A DNA stretch of 23,367 nt. Source: Ignavibacteria bacterium UBA2373. GTDB taxonomy: Bacteria; Bacteroidota; Ignavibacteria; Kapaibacteriales; UBA961. Numbering within the stretch: position 1 is the first letter of the stretch; the number at the start of each line of letters is the position of its first letter. Location of the stretch: NCBI GenBank assembly GCA_002344005.1, contig DDTD01000002.1:389-23755 (forward strand). Direction: 5' to 3'. Under the pieces are notes generated by a model. It did not search any database, was not told the DNA's origin, and saw only the letters and a program-made list of their open reading frames with translations. Of the stretch, positions 1-7,711 are shown piece after piece. Position numbers and translations under genes: made by a program.

Positions 1-933
1 CATCGAAGCATAATAGAGTATTTTAGGATAATTCTCTGTATTGTAAAGCAAACGTTGATTATTAAATGGTCTCCATTGTAAATCATCTTGCGTATTCATA
101 TCGGGAATATAGTCCATCCATTTCGGGTCTCTATATTCATCTATTTGTGTTGCCATCACGGATGCACTGTCTTCGCTAATGGTGGTAAATTCTAAAGAAT
201 ATAAACGTATGACGGATTTCTCGGAAACCCACACACGTTGATATAAGCCATCTACCCATCCTCGGCAATAGGTGAGCAAGCGCCATTGTCCCTGCTTATT
301 TTTATATATCGCTTTGGCTATTTCTTCGGATTTTTCATCTTGTAATATATTTTTACTGACAAGACTATATTTCTTAAAATTTTTGAGTGTAGGATTACTG
401 AACACAAAATGAGCAATATAGGGATTGGGCATTTGTCCTGAACCATACAAAAAGAAATCATCTCTTGCATCATCATTGAATGCATCAATCATGGCAATAT
501 TGCCATCCACTTTATATTGGATACTTGTATCGGGTTCATCATTTTTCGTTCCGAGAAAATACAAATTGTCTTTATTCATAAAATCTCTTTGCCCATCACC
601 ATTAATATCAGGGAAGAATATAGGAATAAAGTTCTTACCACCCCATGTGTATCTGTTTATGGTATCAGTAGGAGTAGAAAATCCCCATGTCAAAACTTTG
701 CCGTCTCTTTGCTCAAATGTGGCATCAAACGGGCGGTAATTAACAATGAAGGCATGAGGAATAGCCCCATTTTTGAACTGAGGTACATAAGATAGTCCCC
801 CGGATATACCAAGAGGGAATTCAAATTGGTCAAGTTTGCCTTTAACAGTTGTCCAAACTTCAAGTTGAACGGGTTCTTGCGCTGTTGCAATGACACAGCA
901 AAGCACAAAGGAAAGGATGAGTGTGATTTTCAT
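1..933 (-). CDS. Secreted FG-GAP/VCBS-like protein, partial (3' end beyond the window)
   Basis: The frame is open from an ATG at 931-933 to the window edge, giving 311 codons with no stop, so the C-terminus is missing. The protein begins with a typical signal peptide (MKITLILSFVLCCVIATAQ), so it is exported. Residues 109-117 read DINGDGQRD, the calcium-binding loop seen in FG-GAP/VCBS beta-propeller repeats. A second, degenerate acidic loop sits at residues 150-160 (DAFNDDARDDF). The spacing of about 40 residues fits propeller blades. Family knowledge suggests an extracellular or surface protein, often an adhesin-like or type IX-secreted protein in this group, but any C-terminal sorting domain would lie outside the window. 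It has no Shine-Dalgarno sequence and is tandem to the DUF5916 gene upstream, 166 bases away. The exact function is unknown. Confidence 0.8.
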   Translation of the reverse strand, partial: MKITLILSFVLCCVIATAQEPVQLEVWTTVKGKLDQFEFPLGISGGLSYVPQFKNGAIPHAFIVNYRPFDATFEQRDGKVLTWGFSTPTDTINRYTWGGKNFIPIFFPDINGDGQRDFMNKDNLYFLGTKNDEPDTSIQYKVDGNIAMIDAFNDDARDDFFLYGSGQMPNPYIAHFVFSNPTLKNFKKYSLVSKNILQDEKSEEIAKAIYKNKQGQWRLLTYCRGWVDGLYQRVWVSEKSVIRLYSLEFTTISEDSASVMATQIDEYRDPKWMDYIPDMNTQDDLQWRPFNNQRLLYNTENYPKILYYASM

Positions 934-1099
934 GGAGATTCGATTCACAAAGTACAAAAACGTTGATTCAAAAATATGTCATTACTTCTAATATCATGTC
1001 ATCCCTGCGGGATTCACGCTAATCATTTTCCATAGGAGCAATATGTTCATAGAATAATAGCAGCGATATAATTCATTGCGGATTTTTATATACAATTTT

Positions 1100-3262
1100 T
1101 TACATTTGCCACACATACGTAAATTTAACGACGGCTTGTTGTTGCAAAGGGTCTCCGTTGATGACAGTTCTCTGATCATTGAGTACAATATAGAGAAAAG
1201 AAAGAGGAGCAAATTCCCATGAAAAGCGAAAATTCCAAGTGGATAAATCTGCGGCTGTATTGTATTGCCAAAATCCGATACATTGGACACGCGGATTTAA
1301 AGCGAGACGAATTTCGGGTGCAAGTAAATGTGTATTATTATAATTCGATGCACCACCCACACCGTAAAATTCATTCCACAGATAATTAACCGATACGGAA
1401 ATATTGGGTAATGGCGCGTAGCGCAATCGTGTGTCTAAGGTATGTAATGTGCCGTCAAAATATCCTCCGGCAGATATTTTTGCAGTGCCGCTGAGCCATG
1501 CACTTTGGTCAGAAGAATAATTGAGCGTAACCCGATTATAGGAATATGATCCGATGGAAATATTTTCTTGTGTCGGTAAAGAAAAAGGCGCAGTTAATTG
1601 TTGTTTATTAAGCTCTAATGACGTGAAAATAATGCCGCCATCTTGCATAACAAGATAAATAGGAAATAATTCGATTAAATTTTCCTGAAAAGCTCCATCG
1701 GAAACGCCATGATACATATAAAGATTTATTCCCGGCTCAATAGAACGCAACCACGAAGGCATCCATGAAGGGCGATACACTATATAGGCACCGGGGAATG
1801 TGTACCAAATATTGGGACGTGAGATTTGTCCCATCGGCGGAGCATAATCGGGCGAGATTACGGCTTGTTTCAAATCCACGACGAATGTATTGGTCGCATA
1901 TCGTGCCTGCATAAAACCTGCATAGCCATTATCTCTATTGTCTAAAGGCGTGGTACTGTATGACATCATACCTCGCACGGCAAAGGGATCGCTGACTCGC
2001 CAAAATCCATCCGCCACCCATGCAGTAGCCGTGCCGCCTTGCATCGTAGCCGATGCTCCATCATTGCGTATCATTGCCATAGCTCCCACGCGGTTGCCGG
2101 AGCCGAAATTTTCACTGTAACGAGCCACTCCGAATGTGCTTGCCGGAATATCATTTTGTGCCCTTTGTCGCACAAACATGCCTCCATAGCTGCGTTCTTC
2201 TTCTCGGCTGATAATGCGCAAACCCGCATCAATAGGCAAAAAAGTGCCATTGTCTGTTAAGCCGATGCGGCGCGAGAAAAAGGGCTCAACCACTTCCGGT
2301 AAACCAACGGAAAAAAGACTGGCACCTTCGAGAAAAAATTGCCGTCGTTCAGGAAAAAACACACTAAATCTTCGCAGATTCACGACTTGTCTATCCACAT
2401 CGGCTTGGGCAAAGTCGGTGTTTACGGTAAAATCAGCGACAATATTGGGTGTGATAGCCCATTTGGCTTCACCGCCAAATTGTGCCGCCGGACCTTGGGT
2501 AAATTTATCGGTACGCACAGTGGTATAAGGTTGAACACGCATATTCAGCGATGGCGAAGGTGGTGTTATGCCATGTAATTCTCCTGCATAGGTCATACGA
2601 TAGACGCTGTAAGCCCTCGGATATATAGACCATGCCGTCACTTGATTGATATGGCGAATGATGCGAATAAAATTAATGCCCCACACGGTGGAGGAGTCTT
2701 TATAGCGCAAACTTGACCAAGGAATTTCAATTTCTGCAAACCAGCCCGAATCGGAAAAAGAAGTTCGCACACGCCAGACGGCATCCCAGTCATTATCGAA
2801 AAGCAAATCATCGAAGACTTGTGCATCACGCTGCGCACCAAAAGGCGTGACCAAAAAAGCAAGGCAATTGCGTTTATCATTGAATGCATCTATGGTGATA
2901 CCGAATAGGTCATTTGCCAAGGGGTCGAAATCTCTTTGCATATTGGGAACACGCAACCCGCGACTGTCGGCAGTATCTTTACAAAAAGCACCGATATAGA
3001 GGGAGTTATCATCAAACAGTAAGCGCACTTCCGTGTCAAATGCGGCTTTTTCGCCTTGATACGGTTCTATCTGACGAAATCCTTTGGCTTGAGAAGCCGC
3101 TTGCCATATTTTTTCTTGCAATATTCCATCCACAGTAATTGGCTCATTGGTACGTTGAGCTTGAAGTTGTTGTGCTATGGTCGGTGGTGGGAATATATCT
3201 TGACTATATAAAAGCCCGCAATGAGACCAAAGGAAGAACAAAGAAAAAAGAAAGAATCGCAT
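1100..3262 (-). CDS. DUF5916 protein with CBM9-like N-terminal domain
   Basis: This 720-residue protein opens with a signal peptide (about residues 1-21, ending LLYSQ). Residues about 40-225 look like the CBM9-like beta-sandwich that precedes DUF5916: the segment contains ITVDGILQEKIWQAA, then DNSLYIGAFCKD, then GWFAEIEIPWSSLRY, all typical of that fold. The remainder (about 240-720) is rich in alternating hydrophobic/polar strands and ends in an aromatic-containing strand (VKFTYVWQM), as expected of an outer-membrane beta barrel with a C-terminal insertion signal. DUF5916 proteins are common in Bacteroidota. Some are annotated as hydrolases because of the CBM9-like part, but I see no catalytic motif. 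It is probably an outer-membrane protein; its ligand is unknown. It is divergent from ldcA across a 245-base spacer. Confidence 0.85.
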   Translation of the reverse strand: MRFFLFSLFFLWSHCGLLYSQDIFPPPTIAQQLQAQRTNEPITVDGILQEKIWQAASQAKGFRQIEPYQGEKAAFDTEVRLLFDDNSLYIGAFCKDTADSRGLRVPNMQRDFDPLANDLFGITIDAFNDKRNCLAFLVTPFGAQRDAQVFDDLLFDNDWDAVWRVRTSFSDSGWFAEIEIPWSSLRYKDSSTVWGINFIRIIRHINQVTAWSIYPRAYSVYRMTYAGELHGITPPSPSLNMRVQPYTTVRTDKFTQGPAAQFGGEAKWAITPNIVADFTVNTDFAQADVDRQVVNLRRFSVFFPERRQFFLEGASLFSVGLPEVVEPFFSRRIGLTDNGTFLPIDAGLRIISREEERSYGGMFVRQRAQNDIPASTFGVARYSENFGSGNRVGAMAMIRNDGASATMQGGTATAWVADGFWRVSDPFAVRGMMSYSTTPLDNRDNGYAGFMQARYATNTFVVDLKQAVISPDYAPPMGQISRPNIWYTFPGAYIVYRPSWMPSWLRSIEPGINLYMYHGVSDGAFQENLIELFPIYLVMQDGGIIFTSLELNKQQLTAPFSLPTQENISIGSYSYNRVTLNYSSDQSAWLSGTAKISAGGYFDGTLHTLDTRLRYAPLPNISVSVNYLWNEFYGVGGASNYNNTHLLAPEIRLALNPRVQCIGFWQYNTAADLSTWNFRFSWEFAPLSFLYIVLNDQRTVINGDPLQQQAVVKFTYVWQM

Positions 3263-3507
3263 AGCAAAAAGTAAGTCAATGAAACAATCTCATGCACAAT
3301 AAAGTTAATCCAAAAATATGAATTGTTATCAGCATTGTCTATGAACTTTTTTTACTTAAAATGTATGGCATCGTGGCAAAATGGCTGAAATATCGTCATA
3401 AAGTTTACTAAGTTTGTAAAGTTTATGGACACTTTTATTAAAAATGCTCTTGTGATACTTGTGTCTGTAGTACATAAACAACATCATTATATTATGGCAA
3501 TTCAGCT

Positions 3508-4428
3508 ATGTATCCTATGCAACTTCAATCCGGTGATACGATTGGGATTATTTCGCCGGCTTCTCCTCAGAGAGATGAACAAAGACTTTATGCGGGAATA
3601 CAATACTTAGAAAATAAAGGGTTTAGCGTTCAATTAGGACAATATGCACTTGCACATTACGGTGGCTATCTTGCAGGCACGGATGAAGAGCGTGCTTCGG
3701 ATATTATGGCAATGTTCACGAACCCCGAAATCAAAGCAATATTGTGTGCTCGCGGTGGTTATGGTACGCCTCGGCTTCTTTCCCTTTTGGATTATGATAT
3801 CATTGCAGAGAATCCAAAAATATTTGTCGGTTTTTCCGATACGACCGCATTGCAATGTGCATTATATACCTATGCGGGTTTAGTGACTTTTTCGGGTGCG
3901 ATGCCATCTGTGGATATGGTTGATTTTGATTCGTGGTCTGAAAAGGTATTCTGGCAAGCGCTTATGTCACCGGAATCATTGGGCGAGTTACAACAGCCGG
4001 CACCCATTCAATCACTTATTGAAGGTAAGGCTCGCGGCAGATTGATGGGCGGTAATCTTTCTATGCTGGCTTCGCTGTGCGGTACACCATTTGCCCCACA
4101 ATGGGAAGATTGCATCTTGGTATGTGAAGATGTGGGAGAAGAGCCCTATCGTGTGGACAGATTATTTACGCAATTGGCACTTTCGGGTGTTTTCGACCAA
4201 ATAGCGGGCATTGCCTTCGGTCAATTTACCGATTCAGCGCAAAGACCCACAAGCGTACCGCAAAGGTCGGTGCAAGAAATTTGCAAGGAATTTGCTTCCA
4301 TAGCTCAAAAACCGGCAATTATGAATCTTCAATATGGTCACACATCGCAAAAATGGACATTGCCTCTTGGTGCGATAGCTGAAATTGACGGAACAAATGG
4401 TACGATGAAAATAACTAGAGAAATATAA
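3508..4428 (+). CDS. ldcA: LD-carboxypeptidase (peptidase S66, LdcA/MccF family)
   Basis: This 306-residue protein has the length and motifs of the S66 family. These serine peptidases remove the terminal D-alanine from murein tetrapeptides during peptidoglycan recycling; MccF relatives cleave microcin C-type conjugates instead. The N-terminal part has the usual GDTIGIISPASP opening. The nucleophile is Ser110 in FVGFSDTTAL. The other two triad members are Glu207 in CEDVGEEPYRVDR and His278 in LQYGHTSQKW. The CARGGYG segment at 80-86 is also family-typical. No signal peptide is present, fitting a cytoplasmic enzyme. Two ATGs (3508 and 3517) are possible and neither has a clear ribosome binding site; I took the first. 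The next gene, a protein with a peptidoglycan-binding OmpA domain, follows almost directly, which fits a shared cell-wall theme. MccF-type immunity cannot be excluded, but nothing nearby suggests it. Confidence 0.9.
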   Translation: MYPMQLQSGDTIGIISPASPQRDEQRLYAGIQYLENKGFSVQLGQYALAHYGGYLAGTDEERASDIMAMFTNPEIKAILCARGGYGTPRLLSLLDYDIIAENPKIFVGFSDTTALQCALYTYAGLVTFSGAMPSVDMVDFDSWSEKVFWQALMSPESLGELQQPAPIQSLIEGKARGRLMGGNLSMLASLCGTPFAPQWEDCILVCEDVGEEPYRVDRLFTQLALSGVFDQIAGIAFGQFTDSAQRPTSVPQRSVQEICKEFASIAQKPAIMNLQYGHTSQKWTLPLGAIAEIDGTNGTMKITREI

Positions 4429-4462
4429 TTTTATGTGTTCAATCAAAAAGAAAATGAATGTT

Positions 4463-7195
4463 ATGAAAAAAAATGCGTCGTTGTGTGTAATGGTGCTGAT
4501 ATTGATGGGGAATATGGCATTAGCGCAGGAACTTAGTATTACGCCGAGGGATTTAACAAATCGTCCTTTAGGTTTTTCCAATGATGCAACGGCTGTCGGT
4601 TGGAATCCCGGTGCATTGGCATTGGTCTCAGACAAATTTGATTTGCTCTTTGCTTTGCCGGTGAATGAAGAATTTAATGAACGGGGACCATTCTCTGTTT
4701 TTGGGAAATATAATCATTTTGCTTTGGGATATATTGCGGAATATGAAATTGAAAATGCAATTACCACTCCCGGACAATTTTATTTTGGTGTCGGCACCGA
4801 AATATTTACCAATGTCTATGGCGGAATTTCAGGAAATTGGGTTAATGCACGTCCGCAAATTGATAAAAATGAGGATAAATTACGTTACAATATGTCACTT
4901 GTTGTAACCCCGTTGCGTGGCGTTATTACTTCGTATGGTATCTCCACAATGTATTATGGCAATCATGAAGAACCTGTTCATTCATTCGGGTTAAATTATT
5001 CTCCAACACCGAATATGACAATTTTAACAACAACACGATATGCCAAGGATTTTGCCTTTAATGCTAAAGATATTGATTTTACGGCGGGTATTTCATACGG
5101 ATTACTTCATAATCATATCATTACCAGCGCATCATATTCGAGTGCCTTTGAAAGAATAGTGCTTGGTGTAGAGTTTAATGTTGGCATATTTTCCGCAGGT
5201 TTATTAAGTGACCCCAAAACACCGGGTGTGGCAGACGGCATGGCTATTGTACGCATGTCTTCTTTAGATCAATTTAATAATGCACCGGCTTTGCGAGGCA
5301 CCGGTAAATTAGCTGTTTCGCGCGATGCCGATTGTGTGAAAGACGCATTCAAATGGCAGAATCGCATAGTAAAATCACCGAAAGATTTGATAAATGTTAT
5401 TCAATCGGCTGGTATGTCGTATGAGGACCTATTGGAGGATTTACAAAAATTATCTCCGAACCCCGATCAATTATTCGATAAAATTCGAGATACATATTAT
5501 CCGCATACAAAAACGTTGGTTTCGCAAGCAAAGGGAACATCTACGTCGTATTTTAAAGCGAGTGAACATAGTATTTATCTCGAAAAAGTGGATTCTACCG
5601 ATAAACAGAGAAAAAAAGCAATTGTGCAAGTGCGTGACAGTTTCGGGCGTAATGTAAGCGGGTTACCCAAAAAAGCATTTGATATTAAAGACACCTCCAT
5701 GATTATTTATTCTGTTGAACAAACGTCGGCTTCTACTTCAATGGCTGCGGATATTGTTGTACTCATGGATTGTAGCGGCAGCATGAGCAGCTCCATTAAT
5801 GGTGTAAGAACCAATGTCGCCAATTTTGTCAATAATATTTCTGCACGCGGTATTGATGCTCGCATCGGTTGTATTTTATATGGTGATGAGGTGTCACAAA
5901 CCTTAGAACCTACCACTTCTATCAAAGAGTTTCAAGAATTTTTTGCACAAGCACAAGCAACTGCACCCGATGAAATTTCTTCGGAAGCGATATATAGAGC
6001 AACACAAATGTCTTTCCGTCCCAATGCACAAAAGATAGTTTTATTAATTACCGATGATTGTGCTTTGCAAGAAAATGCCGATCATACCGAAGAATCATTA
6101 ACAAATGAGCTATGGAATGCCGGAGCGCAATTATATTCCGTTGTTAATCCTGCAAAACATAATGCAGGTATTGTCACACGATTAAGCTTGGGACGTGATT
6201 ATGATATTGCGCAACCATTTACCGAAGTATTGGATAATATAAGCGGCGATATTACGACAACGTATGAAATCACCTATGGACCAAAACCAATTGTAAAACC
6301 ACAAGTATTTGTTATTCGCGGTACTGTCACCAATGATAAATCATGGGCTGTAGGAGCTTCTATTGCGGCAAATGGTAGTCAAGGAAATTCTCTTTCGGTT
6401 AAGTCAAATTCTATTACCGGTAATTATGAAATTGTCGTACCGATAACGAAAAAAGATAATTTTACGGCGGTTGCTTCTGCAAGCGGTTATTTTGATGAAA
6501 TACAGAATATCAATGCACAATCGGCTAAAGTCGGTGATACTTTAATCAAAAATTTTGTTATGAGAAGAGCCGTGATTACATTATGTGGTACTTTAATTGA
6601 CGAAAATACAAAACCGGTGCAAGGAGTAATACGATTAGAAAATTCTCAGACCAATAAAGTTATTGATTCCATAAAAACAAGTGCAGATGGAAAATACTGT
6701 TTTGAATTACCGGAAAACACAGCATTACGTTTTAATGCAAAAATTCAGGACTTTATCGTACAGCCCATAGAATTTAATTCTGCTACCATGAAAAAAGGTG
6801 AACAAAACATAATAAACTATCAAGTGATGAGCATAGACCATGCAATTGCATCGGGCGCAACATTCAAGTTACAGGATATCTTTTTTGAATTTGGCAAAGC
6901 GGATATTACTCCGGCAAGTGCACCCGAATTGCAACGTTTGTATGATTTCTTGCGTGAGTATCCAAAAATCAGAGTAGAGGTTTCGGCTCACACGGATGCT
7001 GTTGGGAGCGATGAAGCGAATATGACTCTTTCGAACAATCGTGCCAAATCGGTGGTGCAATATCTTCAGCGTTTGGGCATTGACGCATCGCGCATGGTAT
7101 CGCAAGGATATGGTGAAACTAAGCCCGTTGGGGATAATGCAACAGATGAAGGGAGAGCGCTTAATCGTCGTGTCGAGTTCAAGCTGATTCGCTAA
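4463..7195 (+). CDS. Envelope protein: barrel-like N-terminus, vWA domain, two small beta domains, OmpA C-terminal domain
   Basis: I place the start at 4463 because it gives a compact signal peptide (MKKNASLCVMVLILMGNMALAQ) in a 910-residue product; in-frame ATGs at 4433 and 4454 would add up to 10 residues. Mature residues about 22-250 are strand-rich and begin with an ATAVGWNPGALAL segment that resembles the NPAGLA signature of FadL/PorV-like outer-membrane barrels. A von Willebrand A domain spans about 428-605, with an intact MIDAS motif (DCSGSM at 436-441) and a strand ending LLITDD at about 526-531. Two carboxypeptidase-regulatory-like or related beta domains follow (about 615-700 and 705-790). 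The OmpA C-terminal domain (about 800-909) keeps the peptidoglycan-binding Asp845 (HTDAVGS) and Arg860 (LSNNRA). It probably tethers the envelope to peptidoglycan while presenting a metal-dependent adhesion domain. It may be cotranscribed with ldcA (4 to 34 bases apart, depending on the start). Confidence 0.87.
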   Translation: MKKNASLCVMVLILMGNMALAQELSITPRDLTNRPLGFSNDATAVGWNPGALALVSDKFDLLFALPVNEEFNERGPFSVFGKYNHFALGYIAEYEIENAITTPGQFYFGVGTEIFTNVYGGISGNWVNARPQIDKNEDKLRYNMSLVVTPLRGVITSYGISTMYYGNHEEPVHSFGLNYSPTPNMTILTTTRYAKDFAFNAKDIDFTAGISYGLLHNHIITSASYSSAFERIVLGVEFNVGIFSAGLLSDPKTPGVADGMAIVRMSSLDQFNNAPALRGTGKLAVSRDADCVKDAFKWQNRIVKSPKDLINVIQSAGMSYEDLLEDLQKLSPNPDQLFDKIRDTYYPHTKTLVSQAKGTSTSYFKASEHSIYLEKVDSTDKQRKKAIVQVRDSFGRNVSGLPKKAFDIKDTSMIIYSVEQTSASTSMAADIVVLMDCSGSMSSSINGVRTNVANFVNNISARGIDARIGCILYGDEVSQTLEPTTSIKEFQEFFAQAQATAPDEISSEAIYRATQMSFRPNAQKIVLLITDDCALQENADHTEESLTNELWNAGAQLYSVVNPAKHNAGIVTRLSLGRDYDIAQPFTEVLDNISGDITTTYEITYGPKPIVKPQVFVIRGTVTNDKSWAVGASIAANGSQGNSLSVKSNSITGNYEIVVPITKKDNFTAVASASGYFDEIQNINAQSAKVGDTLIKNFVMRRAVITLCGTLIDENTKPVQGVIRLENSQTNKVIDSIKTSADGKYCFELPENTALRFNAKIQDFIVQPIEFNSATMKKGEQNIINYQVMSIDHAIASGATFKLQDIFFEFGKADITPASAPELQRLYDFLREYPKIRVEVSAHTDAVGSDEANMTLSNNRAKSVVQYLQRLGIDASRMVSQGYGETKPVGDNATDEGRALNRRVEFKLIR

Positions 7196-7222
7196 GTTTT
7201 TATTTTTCATTGTTATACACTC

Positions 7223-7255
7223 AAAGTCGTTGCCTCTGTGGTGGCGACTTTTTTT
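7223..7255 (+). terminator. Intrinsic terminator after the vWA-OmpA gene
   Basis: The arms AAAGTCGTTGCC (7223-7234) and GGTGGCGACTTT (7240-7251) pair over 12 positions, three of them G-T wobbles, around a 5-base loop. A T-run continues to 7255. It lies 28 bases after the stop codon and just before the CIRCE element, so it separates the ldcA/OmpA unit from groESL. Confidence 0.8.
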
Positions 7256-7272
7256 ATTACCTTTTGGTAATG

Positions 7273-7299
7273 TTAGCACTCTGTACAATAGAGTGCTAA
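7273..7299 (+). promoter_or_regulatory. CIRCE operator (HrcA binding site) of groESL
   Basis: TTAGCACTC (7273-7281), a 9-base spacer, and GAGTGCTAA (7291-7299) match the CIRCE consensus exactly in both arms. CIRCE is bound by the heat-shock repressor HrcA, with GroEL acting as a feedback modulator. It lies 82 bases before groES. The spacer contains TACAAT (7284-7289), which could be a -10 box, so the operator would overlap the promoter; I see no convincing -35 box. The hrcA gene is not in this window. Confidence 0.95.
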
Positions 7300-7371
7300 T
7301 GCGATTCGTCACTCCAACCGCTTCGGCATACTATTACAACATATTCCATTTTTCATAACTTAATTCAATTT

Positions 7372-7377
7372 GGAGGT
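7372..7377 (+). promoter_or_regulatory. Shine-Dalgarno sequence of groES
   Basis: GGAGGT lies 4 bases before the ATG at 7382. It decides the groES start in favour of 7382 over the in-frame TTG at 7370, which overlaps this site. Confidence 0.85.
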
Positions 7378-7381
7378 ATCC

Positions 7382-7669
7382 ATGACAGTAACACCATTGC
7401 ACGACAGAGTGATTGTACGCCCTTCCGCACCGGAAGAGGTAACAACAGGTGGCATTATTATTCCTGACACAGCAAAAGAGAAACCCATGCAGGGTGAAAT
7501 CATTGCTGTTGGTCCGGGTAAAGTAACCGATGATGGCAAACAAGCGGCTTTGCAAGTTAAAGTCGGCGATAAAGTTCTTTATGGTAAATATGCAGGCACA
7601 GAAATTTCTGTTTCCGGCGAAGAATTACTTATCATGCGTGAAAGCGACATTTTTGCAGTTATTGCATAA
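7382..7669 (+). CDS. groES: Co-chaperonin GroES
   Basis: This 95-residue protein has the standard GroES length and begins MTVTPLHDRVIVRP. GroES forms the heptameric lid on the GroEL ring in the cytoplasm. The mobile loop that contacts GroEL is present (EVTTGGIIIPDTAKEKP, about residues 19-35), followed by GEIIAVGPGK and, at the end, the ESDIFAVI strand. The start at 7382 is set by the GGAGGT ribosome binding site. The gene is followed by groEL after 42 bases, in the usual two-gene operon, and the perfect CIRCE element upstream predicts HrcA-controlled heat-shock regulation. No unusual residue is apparent. Confidence 0.98.
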   Translation: MTVTPLHDRVIVRPSAPEEVTTGGIIIPDTAKEKPMQGEIIAVGPGKVTDDGKQAALQVKVGDKVLYGKYAGTEISVSGEELLIMRESDIFAVIA

Positions 7670-7711
7670 TTTCTTGATTATTAAAAAATTATTTCAAAAG
7701 GAGAATATAAA

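Noticed and set aside
1001..1013. Small palindrome ATCCCTGCGGGAT between the two leftmost genes
   Set aside because: Only a 5-pair stem with no T-run on either strand, so it is not a convincing terminator.
3409..3416. TAAGTTTG upstream of ldcA, resembling the Bacteroidetes -7 box TAnnTTTG
   Set aside because: There is no TTTG or TTG box about 19-21 bases upstream, and the motif is short and AT-rich, so chance is likely.
3508..4428. The LdcA-like protein as an MccF-type microcin immunity determinant
   Set aside because: No antibiotic or microcin biosynthesis or export genes nearby; the peptidoglycan-linked neighbour favours a cell-wall role.
4234..4635. 133-codon antisense frame across the ldcA/vWA-OmpA junction
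   Set aside because: Low-complexity Phe/Ile-rich translation with no family resemblance, opposite two well-supported genes.
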